A DNA stretch of 6,124 nucleotides from JACNLN01 sp964626495 (GTDB lineage: Bacteria > Fidelibacterota > Marinisomatia > Marinisomatales > CAZVFT01). This document shows positions 1 to 5,970 of the stretch, piece after piece (the stretch's first letter is position 1; each line of letters opens with the position of its first letter). Made by a program: the position numbers and the translations under genes. The notes beneath the pieces were generated by a model. That model searched no databases. It saw only the letters and a list, made by a program, of their open reading frames with translations, and was not told where the DNA came from. Where the stretch lies: NCBI GenBank assembly GCA_964626495.1, contig CAZVFT010000109.1, positions 1 to 6,124 on the forward strand, written 5' to 3'.

Positions 1-81
1 CGCCGAGATTGAATCTGCCCCTTACGCTTGGGTCGCTCCGCTTGGGTGTCGGGGCTCCTTAAGCCTCTCGGACACCTCTCC
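1..81 (-). tRNA. tRNA-Ser-like sequence, aberrant or degenerate, cut by the window edge
   Basis: On the minus strand the first 28 bases, from GGAGAGGTGTCCGAG through GGCTTAAGGAGC, match a bacterial tRNA-Ser: acceptor strand GGAGAGG, then TG, then a D-arm with stem TCC/GGA. A T-loop-like TTCAATC follows at the right distance. It is flanked by GCAGA and TCGGC, which form four of five pairs, and this would give a total length of about 88 plus CCA, normal for class II tRNAs. The expected anticodon arm CCCCG/AGCGG pairs at only three of five positions. Its loop lacks U33, and no serine anticodon (GGA, UGA, CGA, GCU) sits in a usable place. The middle part is GC-rich and contains CCAAGCG twice. It could be a tRNA pseudogene, a tRNA broken by an insertion, or a tRNA-derived repeat. 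The 3' acceptor strand lies outside the window, so the call stays open. Confidence 0.35.
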
Positions 82-113
82 ATATTCTTCAAAAAATACT
101 TTTTATTATTAAT

Positions 114-356
114 CTACCCTTTTGTGGGTTTTTTTTCTGATTCGGATTCTCCTGAAGAGGTGCCTATCATCGCTTCTTCCCGCTGTTTTAAAAATGAATC
201 CACAGTCATTCCTTTAGGTAAACGTAACATAGATTCCTGAAATCTAATTTGACCTGTTTTTTCTGATACGACGGACTTCACATATTTAACCATTGTGTAG
301 TCCTGTTGTGCTTTCTTCTTAAACGTTTTATCAAAAAAACTTCTTCCCTTTACCAT
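114..356 (-). CDS. Small basic protein, DUF4295/bL38-like (tentative)
   Basis: This gene encodes 80 residues. The start is fixed by a strong Shine-Dalgarno sequence, AAGGAGG, five bases upstream of ATG. There is no signal peptide or membrane segment. The N-terminal half is lysine-rich (GRSFFDKTFKKKA), and the core reads YTMVKYVKSVVSEKTG then IRFQESMLR and VDSFLK. The tail is low-complexity and charged (GESESEKKPTKG). The core pattern, an aromatic/valine-lysine strand, SEKTG, an F-x-E strand and a closing V-x-x-FLK, resembles my recollection of DUF4295. That is a ~50-residue protein of Bacteroidota identified as ribosomal protein bL38. If correct, it is a large-subunit ribosomal protein with extensions at both ends. 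The usual ribosomal neighbours (bL33, bL28) are not next to it. Otherwise it is a conserved hypothetical. That it is a real gene is much surer than its function. Confidence 0.75.
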   Translation of the reverse strand: MVKGRSFFDKTFKKKAQQDYTMVKYVKSVVSEKTGQIRFQESMLRLPKGMTVDSFLKQREEAMIGTSSGESESEKKPTKG

Positions 357-597
357 TATTTCCTCCTTACTGGTTTAAATAGTGAAAAATCGTGGAGAGA
401 ATTTAATGTAATTAAACTAAAAAATCAGTCTTATATGAACATACTGTTATGGTATATTTGATCCAGATCTGGAGTATTAAATAACCTGTGATTACTGAGT
501 GTACTACAGATAAGTTCTTATTCAGAAAGATTGGAAATATATACAAATGATACATTCGCTTTCAGATTATTATTCATCGAGGGATATATGATTTGAA
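357..597. other. Non-coding A+T-rich spacer with a 12-bp palindrome
   Basis: I see no credible gene on either strand between the C10 terminator and the small gene. The promoter of the small gene should lie here, but I find no convincing -35/-10 pair. The only structured element is a perfect 12-bp palindrome, TCCAGATCTGGA, at 462-473. It could be a regulator site or chance. Confidence 0.5.
361..368 (-). promoter_or_regulatory. Strong Shine-Dalgarno sequence of the small basic protein gene
   Basis: The minus strand reads AAGGAGGA, then AAATA, then ATG. It is a near-perfect anti-16S complement at five-base spacing. It fixes the start at 356 and supports the short frame as a genuine gene. Confidence 0.8.
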
Positions 598-633
598 ATT
601 AAAAAGGGTAACGACCAAAATCGCTGCCCTTTT
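598..633 (-). terminator. Intrinsic terminator of the C10 protease gene
   Basis: On the minus strand, 20 bases after the stop codon, AAAAGGGCAGCGA pairs with TCGTTACCCTTTT around the loop TTTTGG. There is one C/A mismatch and one G/U pair, and a T-run follows (TTTTTAA). It is homologous to the terminator at 2731-2765. Confidence 0.85.
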
Positions 634-653
634 AAACTATTGTCGAAGTTCTT

Positions 654-953
654 TTACTTCAAGAGTAACATTTTACGTGTTTGTGTGAAACCTTTAGCTC
701 GTATCTGATACAGATACACCCCAGCACCCATAGGCTTACCGAAACTGTCAGTACCATCCCAAACTGCCTTATGATAACCACTCACCAGTTCACCAGGCTC
801 GCCGTAGGCACGCCGAGGCCTAACCAGTTCTTTTACCTCCCTGCCCATAATATCATAGATCACAATGGTTACATAAGATTTTTCAGGTAATTCGTAGCGG
901 ATTGTGGTAACGGGATTGAATGGATTCGGGTAATTCTGGTACAGAGCAAAACT
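654..953 (-). other. Por-type/FlgD-like C-terminal sorting domain of the C10 protease
   Basis: Residues 547-645 hold the three usual motifs: FALYQNYPNPFNP then TTIRYELP, IYDIMGREV, and GVYLYQIRA with a basic terminal strand QTRKMLLLK. In Bacteroidota such tails direct cargo through the type IX secretion system and are removed at the surface. No secretion component is in this window, so the route is inferred from the family. The loop after GREVKELV holds a GC-rich extra stretch encoding RPRRAYGEPG. Confidence 0.85.
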
Positions 954-2591
954 CTCCGGTATTGAACTCTCATCTGTAGCCATTGATTCTCCCGATCTAT
1001 AAATAATAGAACCATCTTTTGAAAATATGCCATCAACTGTCCACAAATCATTTTCGGCTACTTCAATACCAATGTCAGTATAATGTCCCAGCCATCCCCA
1101 ATCTAATCCAGATCCCTGACGATACCCAAGTTTTGTGAAAGTGAAACTATCAGTATCAATTATATTTGAAGGAGAGTAACCAAGGCTACCTATGTAAGTA
1201 TATACTCCTGTAGGAGCTGAGGCTGGAACATCTTGAGACAACATCATACTAATGGTAGAATTTGGTAACAGATTAACGCTGACAGGACCTAATACTGGAC
1301 CATACGAATTTCCATTAGGAAGCTCTACCATAATTTCTCCAAAAAAAGAAACACCACTGTCTAAATTGTTGGTCAACGTCACATTAAAATCAAAACTACC
1401 ACCATTCTGTGGTATTTGGATGGGTGGATTCAGAGGTGTCATCGTAAGAGAAACATCCTCAATAATTGGAAATAGATTAAAAACACCACCCTGATTATAG
1501 GAAAAATTATAACCACCAGGATTCAGATTACTTATGTAGTAATATCCGTTGTAATATCCCGACCAACCCCAGTTAAGATGGAAATAGTTTGTCCCCTGGT
1601 ATCCATCGATATTGAATGCATGACCTGAAGATCCACCCGAATCATAACCTCTGTAAATTAGTGGCCGTCCATTATCCAATTCCGTCCTTAACATACTCTC
1701 CCAGACAGATGTAGAATAAGAACTTTTCAACTTAAAATTTGCACTTAAATCATAACCAAAATAGGTTTCTAAAGAACTCAAAGCACTAGGATAATATTGA
1801 CCAACCCAAGCTCCAGAACCATAGGGACCATAATCCATTTCAACAGCAACACCACAATGAAACAGTAACGTTTTAGTAGCATCTGTTGCATAATTATTTG
1901 GCATATTACTCCAATCATATGTAGTAGCACCAAAATCAGCAGAAATCCATCCATAATTCGAGTGGTAATAACTATGAGAACCTGTCCCTTGATCTGGATG
2001 GCTCCAATACTTCATCACCTGTGCCATAGACACAGCGACACAACCAGCATAAGCATGGTTTCCCGGACCCGCTGGATCATAGGGGCAATATTGGTTCCAG
2101 GGATAATCTTGATCCCAGTTTGTAGAAATTAAAGGGGAAACATTTCGAATATTTCTCAATTTTTCGAAATCTTCAGGTGCCTTACTCAACCTTTGCCACC
2201 GATTTTCAATTTCCTTAGTTGCAGACAAGTTATTTCCCCGAGCATAGATTATTTGTTCTTTGAAACTGTTCATCATAGCGTCGAATTGAATAGGATGATT
2301 TTCCTGGGAATAAATTTGTTCAAAACTGTAACCAAGCACTGGAAAAACCTGGTCTTCAGCTGCAACCATTACAAATCCAGATGGATAAAAATTGAAAATG
2401 AAAATTAGTACTTCCATATCCTCTTTTTCTGAGATGCAATCAGTTACATAAAAATCTGTACGATTTAGCTCAGTCAATTCAAAATAAATATTTTCCGCAG
2501 TTTGCTGTGCGATATCTTGTGTAACTTCCACAGCAAACAGAATTGTAAACAGTGATAAAAATGATAGTAGAGTGACTTTTATTCGGTGCAT
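654..2591 (-). CDS. Secreted C10-family (streptopain-like) cysteine protease with Por-type sorting domain
   Basis: This 645-residue preproprotein should be a secreted endopeptidase. Residues 1-20 form a signal peptide (hydrophobic TLLSFLSLFTILFA). Residues ~21-148 resemble the Spi/propeptide domain that keeps streptopain inactive. The catalytic domain, ~150-375, opens with VSPLISTNWDQDYPWNQYCP. It has the nucleophile C184 in AGCVAVSMAQVMKYW, the catalytic H324 in GHAFNIDGY, and the family motif NWGWSG at 340-345. An Ig-like domain and linker (~378-540) lead to a sorting domain from ~547, with YQNYPNPFNP, GREVKELV and closing QTRKMLLLK. The start has AGGAG six bases upstream of ATG. The gene lies 203 bp downstream of the C25 gene with a terminator between them, so the two are probably not one operon. 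The C-terminal ~270 residues are homologous to those of the C25 protein. The family call is firm; the substrate is unknown. Confidence 0.95.
   Translation of the reverse strand: MHRIKVTLLSFLSLFTILFAVEVTQDIAQQTAENIYFELTELNRTDFYVTDCISEKEDMEVLIFIFNFYPSGFVMVAAEDQVFPVLGYSFEQIYSQENHPIQFDAMMNSFKEQIIYARGNNLSATKEIENRWQRLSKAPEDFEKLRNIRNVSPLISTNWDQDYPWNQYCPYDPAGPGNHAYAGCVAVSMAQVMKYWSHPDQGTGSHSYYHSNYGWISADFGATTYDWSNMPNNYATDATKTLLFHCGVAVEMDYGPYGSGAWVGQYYPSALSSLETYFGYDLSANFKLKSSYSTSVWESMLRTELDNGRPLIYRGYDSGGSSGHAFNIDGYQGTNYFHLNWGWSGYYNGYYYISNLNPGGYNFSYNQGGVFNLFPIIEDVSLTMTPLNPPIQIPQNGGSFDFNVTLTNNLDSGVSFFGEIMVELPNGNSYGPVLGPVSVNLLPNSTISMMLSQDVPASAPTGVYTYIGSLGYSPSNIIDTDSFTFTKLGYRQGSGLDWGWLGHYTDIGIEVAENDLWTVDGIFSKDGSIIYRSGESMATDESSIPESFALYQNYPNPFNPVTTIRYELPEKSYVTIVIYDIMGREVKELVRPRRAYGEPGELVSGYHKAVWDGTDSFGKPMGAGVYLYQIRAKGFTQTRKMLLLK
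796..820. repeat. GC-rich 25-bp repeat in the C10 sorting domain (copy 1 of 2)
   Basis: The 25 bases begin GGCTCGCCGTAGG and end CGCCGAGGCC. They match 2985-3009 at 24 of 25 positions and encode most of RPRRAYGEPG. They are much richer in G+C than the surrounding gene and contain CGGCG twice on the minus strand. They may be a dispersed repeat that entered the ancestor of both sorting domains. Confidence 0.45.
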
Positions 2592-2730
2592 AACTTTCTC
2601 CTAACTTTTTATGTTCTTGCGATAATCAATTTGTAATGTCAAACATCAATTTAGAATATATTTTTTTTGAATACAAACCCCTTTACTCCATTTGACGGAT
2701 TCAACCTACTGAAACGAAAAGGAGAAATTG
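2592..2730. promoter_or_regulatory. Spacer with putative promoter region of the C10 gene
   Basis: This A+T-rich spacer should hold the C10 promoter. The minus strand has TTGACA (2637-2642) as a -35 candidate, but no good -10 box at 16-18 bases. A direct repeat ATCAATTT occurs at 2625-2632 and 2645-2652, 20 bp apart, and flanks the TTGACA. It may be a regulator site. Confidence 0.2.
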
Positions 2731-2765
2731 AAAATAAAAAGGAGTAACAACCGAAATCGCTACTC
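2731..2765 (-). terminator. Intrinsic terminator of the C25 protease gene
   Basis: On the minus strand, 29 bases after the stop codon, GAGTAGCGA pairs with TTGTTACTC (nine pairs, two of them G/U) around the loop TTTCGG. CCTTTTTATTTT follows. It separates the C25 and C10 transcription units and is homologous to the terminator at 598-633. Confidence 0.85.
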
Positions 2766-2794
2766 TCTTTCTATTTTCAGAAAAACATATACGT

Positions 2795-5700
2795 CTATTT
2801 GATTAATACCATCTTTCTAGTTTGGATAAAGCTATGTCCTGAGCCTGCGCTGTCTTGAGCTTGTCGAAAGGTCGAAGGGTCTGTGGCTCTAATTTGATAT
2901 AAGTAAATCCCAGCACTCACAGGTTTCCCGAAACTGTCGGTACCATCCCAAACTGCCTTATGATAACCACTCACTACTCTACCAGGCTCGCTGTAGGCAC
3001 GCCGAGGCCTCACCAGTCGTTTTACTTCTCTTCCCATCAAATCGTAAATCACAATGGTTACATAAGATTGTTCAGGAAGATCGTAGCGGATTGTGGTAAC
3101 AGGGTTGAATGGATTTGGATAGTTGTGGTACAGAGCGAATTTGTCTGGTATAAGATTTTCGTCAACACTCAGTGACCCATAAATGGAAGTACCGTCCTCA
3201 CGATAAATCCCATCAACAGTCCACAAATCCTTCTCTCCCACTTCAACTCCAGTATCAGCATAATAACCTCTCCACTCTTCGCCTGTTCCCGCTCCCTGAA
3301 TAGTGCCAAGCTTCGTGAAACCAAATCCATCACTATCAATTATATCTGTGGGAGCGTAAAACAGATATCCAGTGTATGTATAATCCCCGGAAGGTGCTGA
3401 ACCTGGAACCGACTGACTTAACGTCATATCTATTGTGCTGTATGCTACCATATTAACAGTGATAGGACCTAACACCGGACCATATGGATCTCCATTGGGA
3501 AGCTCTACCATAATGGCAGCATTAAAAGAAAGATCAATGTCACAATTATTTACCATGCTCACATCAAAGTTGAAACTGCCTCCTCCTGCAGGAATCACAG
3601 TGGAAGGATTCGTGGGAGAATTCAAAGGAGTCATCATAATAGAAACATCTTCATCTGGATTTATTATCGGTACTGACAAGCTGTAGCGGTAATAATTCTG
3701 CTTTGTAACTGTGATTTCCATCGTATTACCCGGTAACTGAGGAGAAATAGGGATAACCGTTGGATAAACGCTATAGCCATCTCCCACACCAATAATCTCT
3801 CCATCTACTGTTAACGATATAAAAGAACCAATATCAGCAGTCACAGTAAATGAGCTGACACCACTTACTAAAACAGGATCGTGTGTTACCGTTAAATTCT
3901 GAGGAAACTCCGTGTAAACAGTAGTAAATGCATCACCATGATGATGAAATAGATAATAAACGGTGTTTTTTGAATAAGGATTAGAGGGCCAGCTCGATAC
4001 CTGAAGGTAATATTTACCAGAAGCACTGGCAAAACTTGGAAGAATATAATTTGTGTCAAATATATTCCCGCCATAACCAGGATCAAAATCAGGCCACATA
4101 TTATCATACATTCCCCAAACATACGTGTCATTTACAAATGAATATGAAATCTCAGACGCAGCCACTATACCAAGAGCACCCTTATCATGACGATGAAATG
4201 CCTCCGCAAAACATTCGCTGTACCAATTGAATTTCCCGGTTAAACAATTTACCGAAAAAACAAAAACAAGATCATCATTGTCCAATCCTGAAAGATCACT
4301 AATATGATAACTGGGATCTCCCCAACCCGTCTCACTGCCATGATCACGGTGCTGCATCATAAAAGCACCACTGTTTATATCCGCATTTATCCTGGTCGCA
4401 TTAGCTCCCCAGTCTGTAAGATGTGAGGGGGTAGCTGGAATATATCCAAGACCATTGGGACCAAAATAATTGACTATAAGACTGGTGTTGGAATTCGTTG
4501 ACCAGTAAGGAGGTGCACCACTATAACCAGAATACTCACGTACCGGCTGTTTGTTCAACTCATTGTTCCAAAATCCCCAAATTATATCACTGCAAAGGAT
4601 AAACCAACGATCCGATTGCCAACCCCCGGCTGCTACAGGATGCTGATAATAGTTGGGATTAGTGGGAGGCTGACGCTCATAATCCAAAAACTTCCCAATC
4701 ATAGTAGATAAATCACTGGCGTCCTGAGCTGTTATTCGTGCAAAAGACATATCAGGAAGCTGATTATTATTGTAATCCGCATAAATATTATCTGAAATAC
4801 AATAATTATCCCACACAGGAGAAATAATAGTGCTTCCAGACGTTCCATAATCAGCAAGTAATAAAACCGCTACAGGGGCTGGATCCCAACTCGCATAGGC
4901 ATTATCAATGTAAGTCTCAATCGCTGTCGTTGTATTACCCCCCAACTCCGTCGTCGTTACAACACCTGTGCGAATACCCTGCAAAGTACGAAATACCTTG
5001 ATTGAATCTGCCCACGCTATGAAATCCGGATCATCCGGAACAATAATTAAATATTCAACATCTTCAACTACATCCGTATGAGAAGACTTGTACCTGTGTT
5101 CTATCTCCGGTAGAGAAGCATAATTAATCAGAACATCTCGAAGTACGGGATCCCACCAGCGACTTCTCAGCCTGTCTTCCCCAAAATGTCCATTCCCTCC
5201 ATCAAAATTAACTTCTACACGTAAATCTCGATATACTATCAACTCCCGGGTCACAGGATTATATTGAAAAGGCTTAATACCAACTATGACTACATCAACC
5301 CCACGAATCTGAGTCGGCTCTGAAAGTATGACAGGACTGGAAGGATAATAAGCATCCGTTGAATAGATATCCATATTTTTCCTGTACTCCAGGGGACCTA
5401 CTTCAGTCTCAAGAGGAATACGAAATGCAGGGGCTATATCAATATCGTGGAAAATCTCCGTTCGAGAATCCATTATCCGTAAAGATGCTGTGGCTCCCTG
5501 CGGAAGCGCAATATAACGCCCTGAACCAGGCAGGTCAGGAGCACCTTCCTCACCAGGTAAAAAATTTCCCGGTAGATGCAAAACCTGCATTGGCTCTCCA
5601 TCTATCTCTATATCCTCCAGAGAAAACTCTCTTATGGAATGGTTTATCTCTACACCTGTGGAAGCCTGACTCTCTAAACTAAAACCAGCACCTCCCCAGC

Positions 5701-5815
5701 TGTCTGAATATACCTTCGTATAGCCAGGTGTAAAAGTACCCTGAGCTGATAGGATGGACATCAATGAAAATAGTACCAAAAGTGTAAGAGTTTGAATCGA
5801 AAATATTCTCTTCAT
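2795..5815 (-). CDS. Secreted C25-family (gingipain-like) cysteine protease with Por-type sorting domain
   Basis: This 1006-residue preproprotein starts with a signal peptide (TLTLLVLFSLMSILSA, cleavage near 24). A gingipain-type propeptide covers ~30-230, including GEEGAPDLPGSGRYIALP and KPFQYNPVTREL. The catalytic domain, ~253-625, carries DMSFARITA and the likely catalytic dyad of caspase-like clan CD: H492 in HRDHGSETGWGD and C524 in SVNCLTGKF. A gingipain-type Ig domain (~636-715) follows. Then come a second Ig-like domain and linker (~722-885) homologous to the C10 protein, and a sorting domain from ~892. The start has GAAGGG eight bases upstream of ATG. At ~1000 residues it is longer than RgpB (~736) because of the extra Ig-like module. 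PorU, the type IX sortase, shares the C25 fold. The gingipain-type Ig domain and full sorting tail favour a secreted protease over PorU. Arg or Lys preference cannot be read here. Confidence 0.95.
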   Translation of the reverse strand: MKRIFSIQTLTLLVLFSLMSILSAQGTFTPGYTKVYSDSWGGAGFSLESQASTGVEINHSIREFSLEDIEIDGEPMQVLHLPGNFLPGEEGAPDLPGSGRYIALPQGATASLRIMDSRTEIFHDIDIAPAFRIPLETEVGPLEYRKNMDIYSTDAYYPSSPVILSEPTQIRGVDVVIVGIKPFQYNPVTRELIVYRDLRVEVNFDGGNGHFGEDRLRSRWWDPVLRDVLINYASLPEIEHRYKSSHTDVVEDVEYLIIVPDDPDFIAWADSIKVFRTLQGIRTGVVTTTELGGNTTTAIETYIDNAYASWDPAPVAVLLLADYGTSGSTIISPVWDNYCISDNIYADYNNNQLPDMSFARITAQDASDLSTMIGKFLDYERQPPTNPNYYQHPVAAGGWQSDRWFILCSDIIWGFWNNELNKQPVREYSGYSGAPPYWSTNSNTSLIVNYFGPNGLGYIPATPSHLTDWGANATRINADINSGAFMMQHRDHGSETGWGDPSYHISDLSGLDNDDLVFVFSVNCLTGKFNWYSECFAEAFHRHDKGALGIVAASEISYSFVNDTYVWGMYDNMWPDFDPGYGGNIFDTNYILPSFASASGKYYLQVSSWPSNPYSKNTVYYLFHHHGDAFTTVYTEFPQNLTVTHDPVLVSGVSSFTVTADIGSFISLTVDGEIIGVGDGYSVYPTVIPISPQLPGNTMEITVTKQNYYRYSLSVPIINPDEDVSIMMTPLNSPTNPSTVIPAGGGSFNFDVSMVNNCDIDLSFNAAIMVELPNGDPYGPVLGPITVNMVAYSTIDMTLSQSVPGSAPSGDYTYTGYLFYAPTDIIDSDGFGFTKLGTIQGAGTGEEWRGYYADTGVEVGEKDLWTVDGIYREDGTSIYGSLSVDENLIPDKFALYHNYPNPFNPVTTIRYDLPEQSYVTIVIYDLMGREVKRLVRPRRAYSEPGRVVSGYHKAVWDGTDSFGKPVSAGIYLYQIRATDPSTFRQAQDSAGSGHSFIQTRKMVLIK
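2831..2881. repeat. Short dispersed-type repeat inserted in frame in the C25 gene
   Basis: This 51-bp GC-rich segment encodes 17 residues, DPSTFRQAQDSAGSGHS, that the homologous C10 tail lacks. On the plus strand it carries TGTCCTGAGCC and TGTCTTGAGCTTGTCGAAAG. It resembles the GTCCTGAGC/TTGTCGAAGG family of short palindromic repeats that I recall as scattered through many bacterial genomes. It holds two partly degenerate arms in tandem. Confidence 0.65.
2985..3009. repeat. GC-rich 25-bp repeat in the C25 sorting domain (copy 2 of 2)
   Basis: This is the counterpart of 796-820 with one C-to-T difference. It encodes the RPRRAYSEPG loop at residues 936-945. Confidence 0.45.
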
Positions 5816-5970
5816 TTTATTATCCCTTCTTTATTCCTGTGATTGATTATTGGAGCTGTCTTAACTGTGTCCCTCGATTTCACTGATCATATCATTCGGG
5901 ACATACAGGGAAATTTAATATATTTCCCTCACTTCAACATTAACATCCATCTACGATGGACAAGTCTACA
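5816..5970 (-). promoter_or_regulatory. Leader and promoter region of the C25 gene with two inverted repeats
   Basis: No gene is visible here. Next to the start codon the minus strand has GAAGGG as ribosome binding site (5824-5829). A perfect inverted repeat, AGGGAAAT and ATTTCCCT with a 7-bp A+T loop, lies at 5907-5929. It has no T-run, so an operator fits better than a terminator. A second one, TCCATC-TAC-GATGGA (5946-5960), sits where the tandem array begins. I cannot name a sure -35/-10 pair. Confidence 0.4.

Larger units (their letters stand above)
2795..3142 (-). other. Por-type/FlgD-like C-terminal sorting domain of the C25 protease, with an in-frame insertion
   Basis: Residues 892-1006 carry FALYHNYPNPFNP, IYDLMGREV, GIYLYQIRA and the terminal strand QTRKMVLIK. 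Compared with the C10 copy, about 16 extra residues lie between the last two strands (979-995). The terminal strand stays in frame and intact, so the sorting signal is probably still functional. Confidence 0.85.

Noticed and set aside
7..20. 14-base match GATTGAATCTGCCC also present at 5000-5013
   Set aside because: The second copy lies in the C25 coding region with unrelated flanks. One such match in 6 kb can be chance.
28..240. 70-residue plus-strand open frame
   Set aside because: It runs across the tRNA-like sequence and antisense to the small gene, which has a much better ribosome binding site.
5359..5682. 107-residue plus-strand open frame
   Set aside because: It lies wholly inside the C25 propeptide coding region on the opposite strand, and I see no ribosome binding site or recognisable motif.
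2795..5815. PorU sortase instead of a secreted protease
   Set aside because: The gingipain-type propeptide, the following gingipain-type Ig domain, and a full cargo-type tail shared with the C10 protease favour a secreted enzyme. Not fully excluded.
654..5815. C25 and C10 genes as one operon
   Set aside because: A good intrinsic terminator (2731-2765) and a 203-bp gap lie between them, so separate transcription is more likely.
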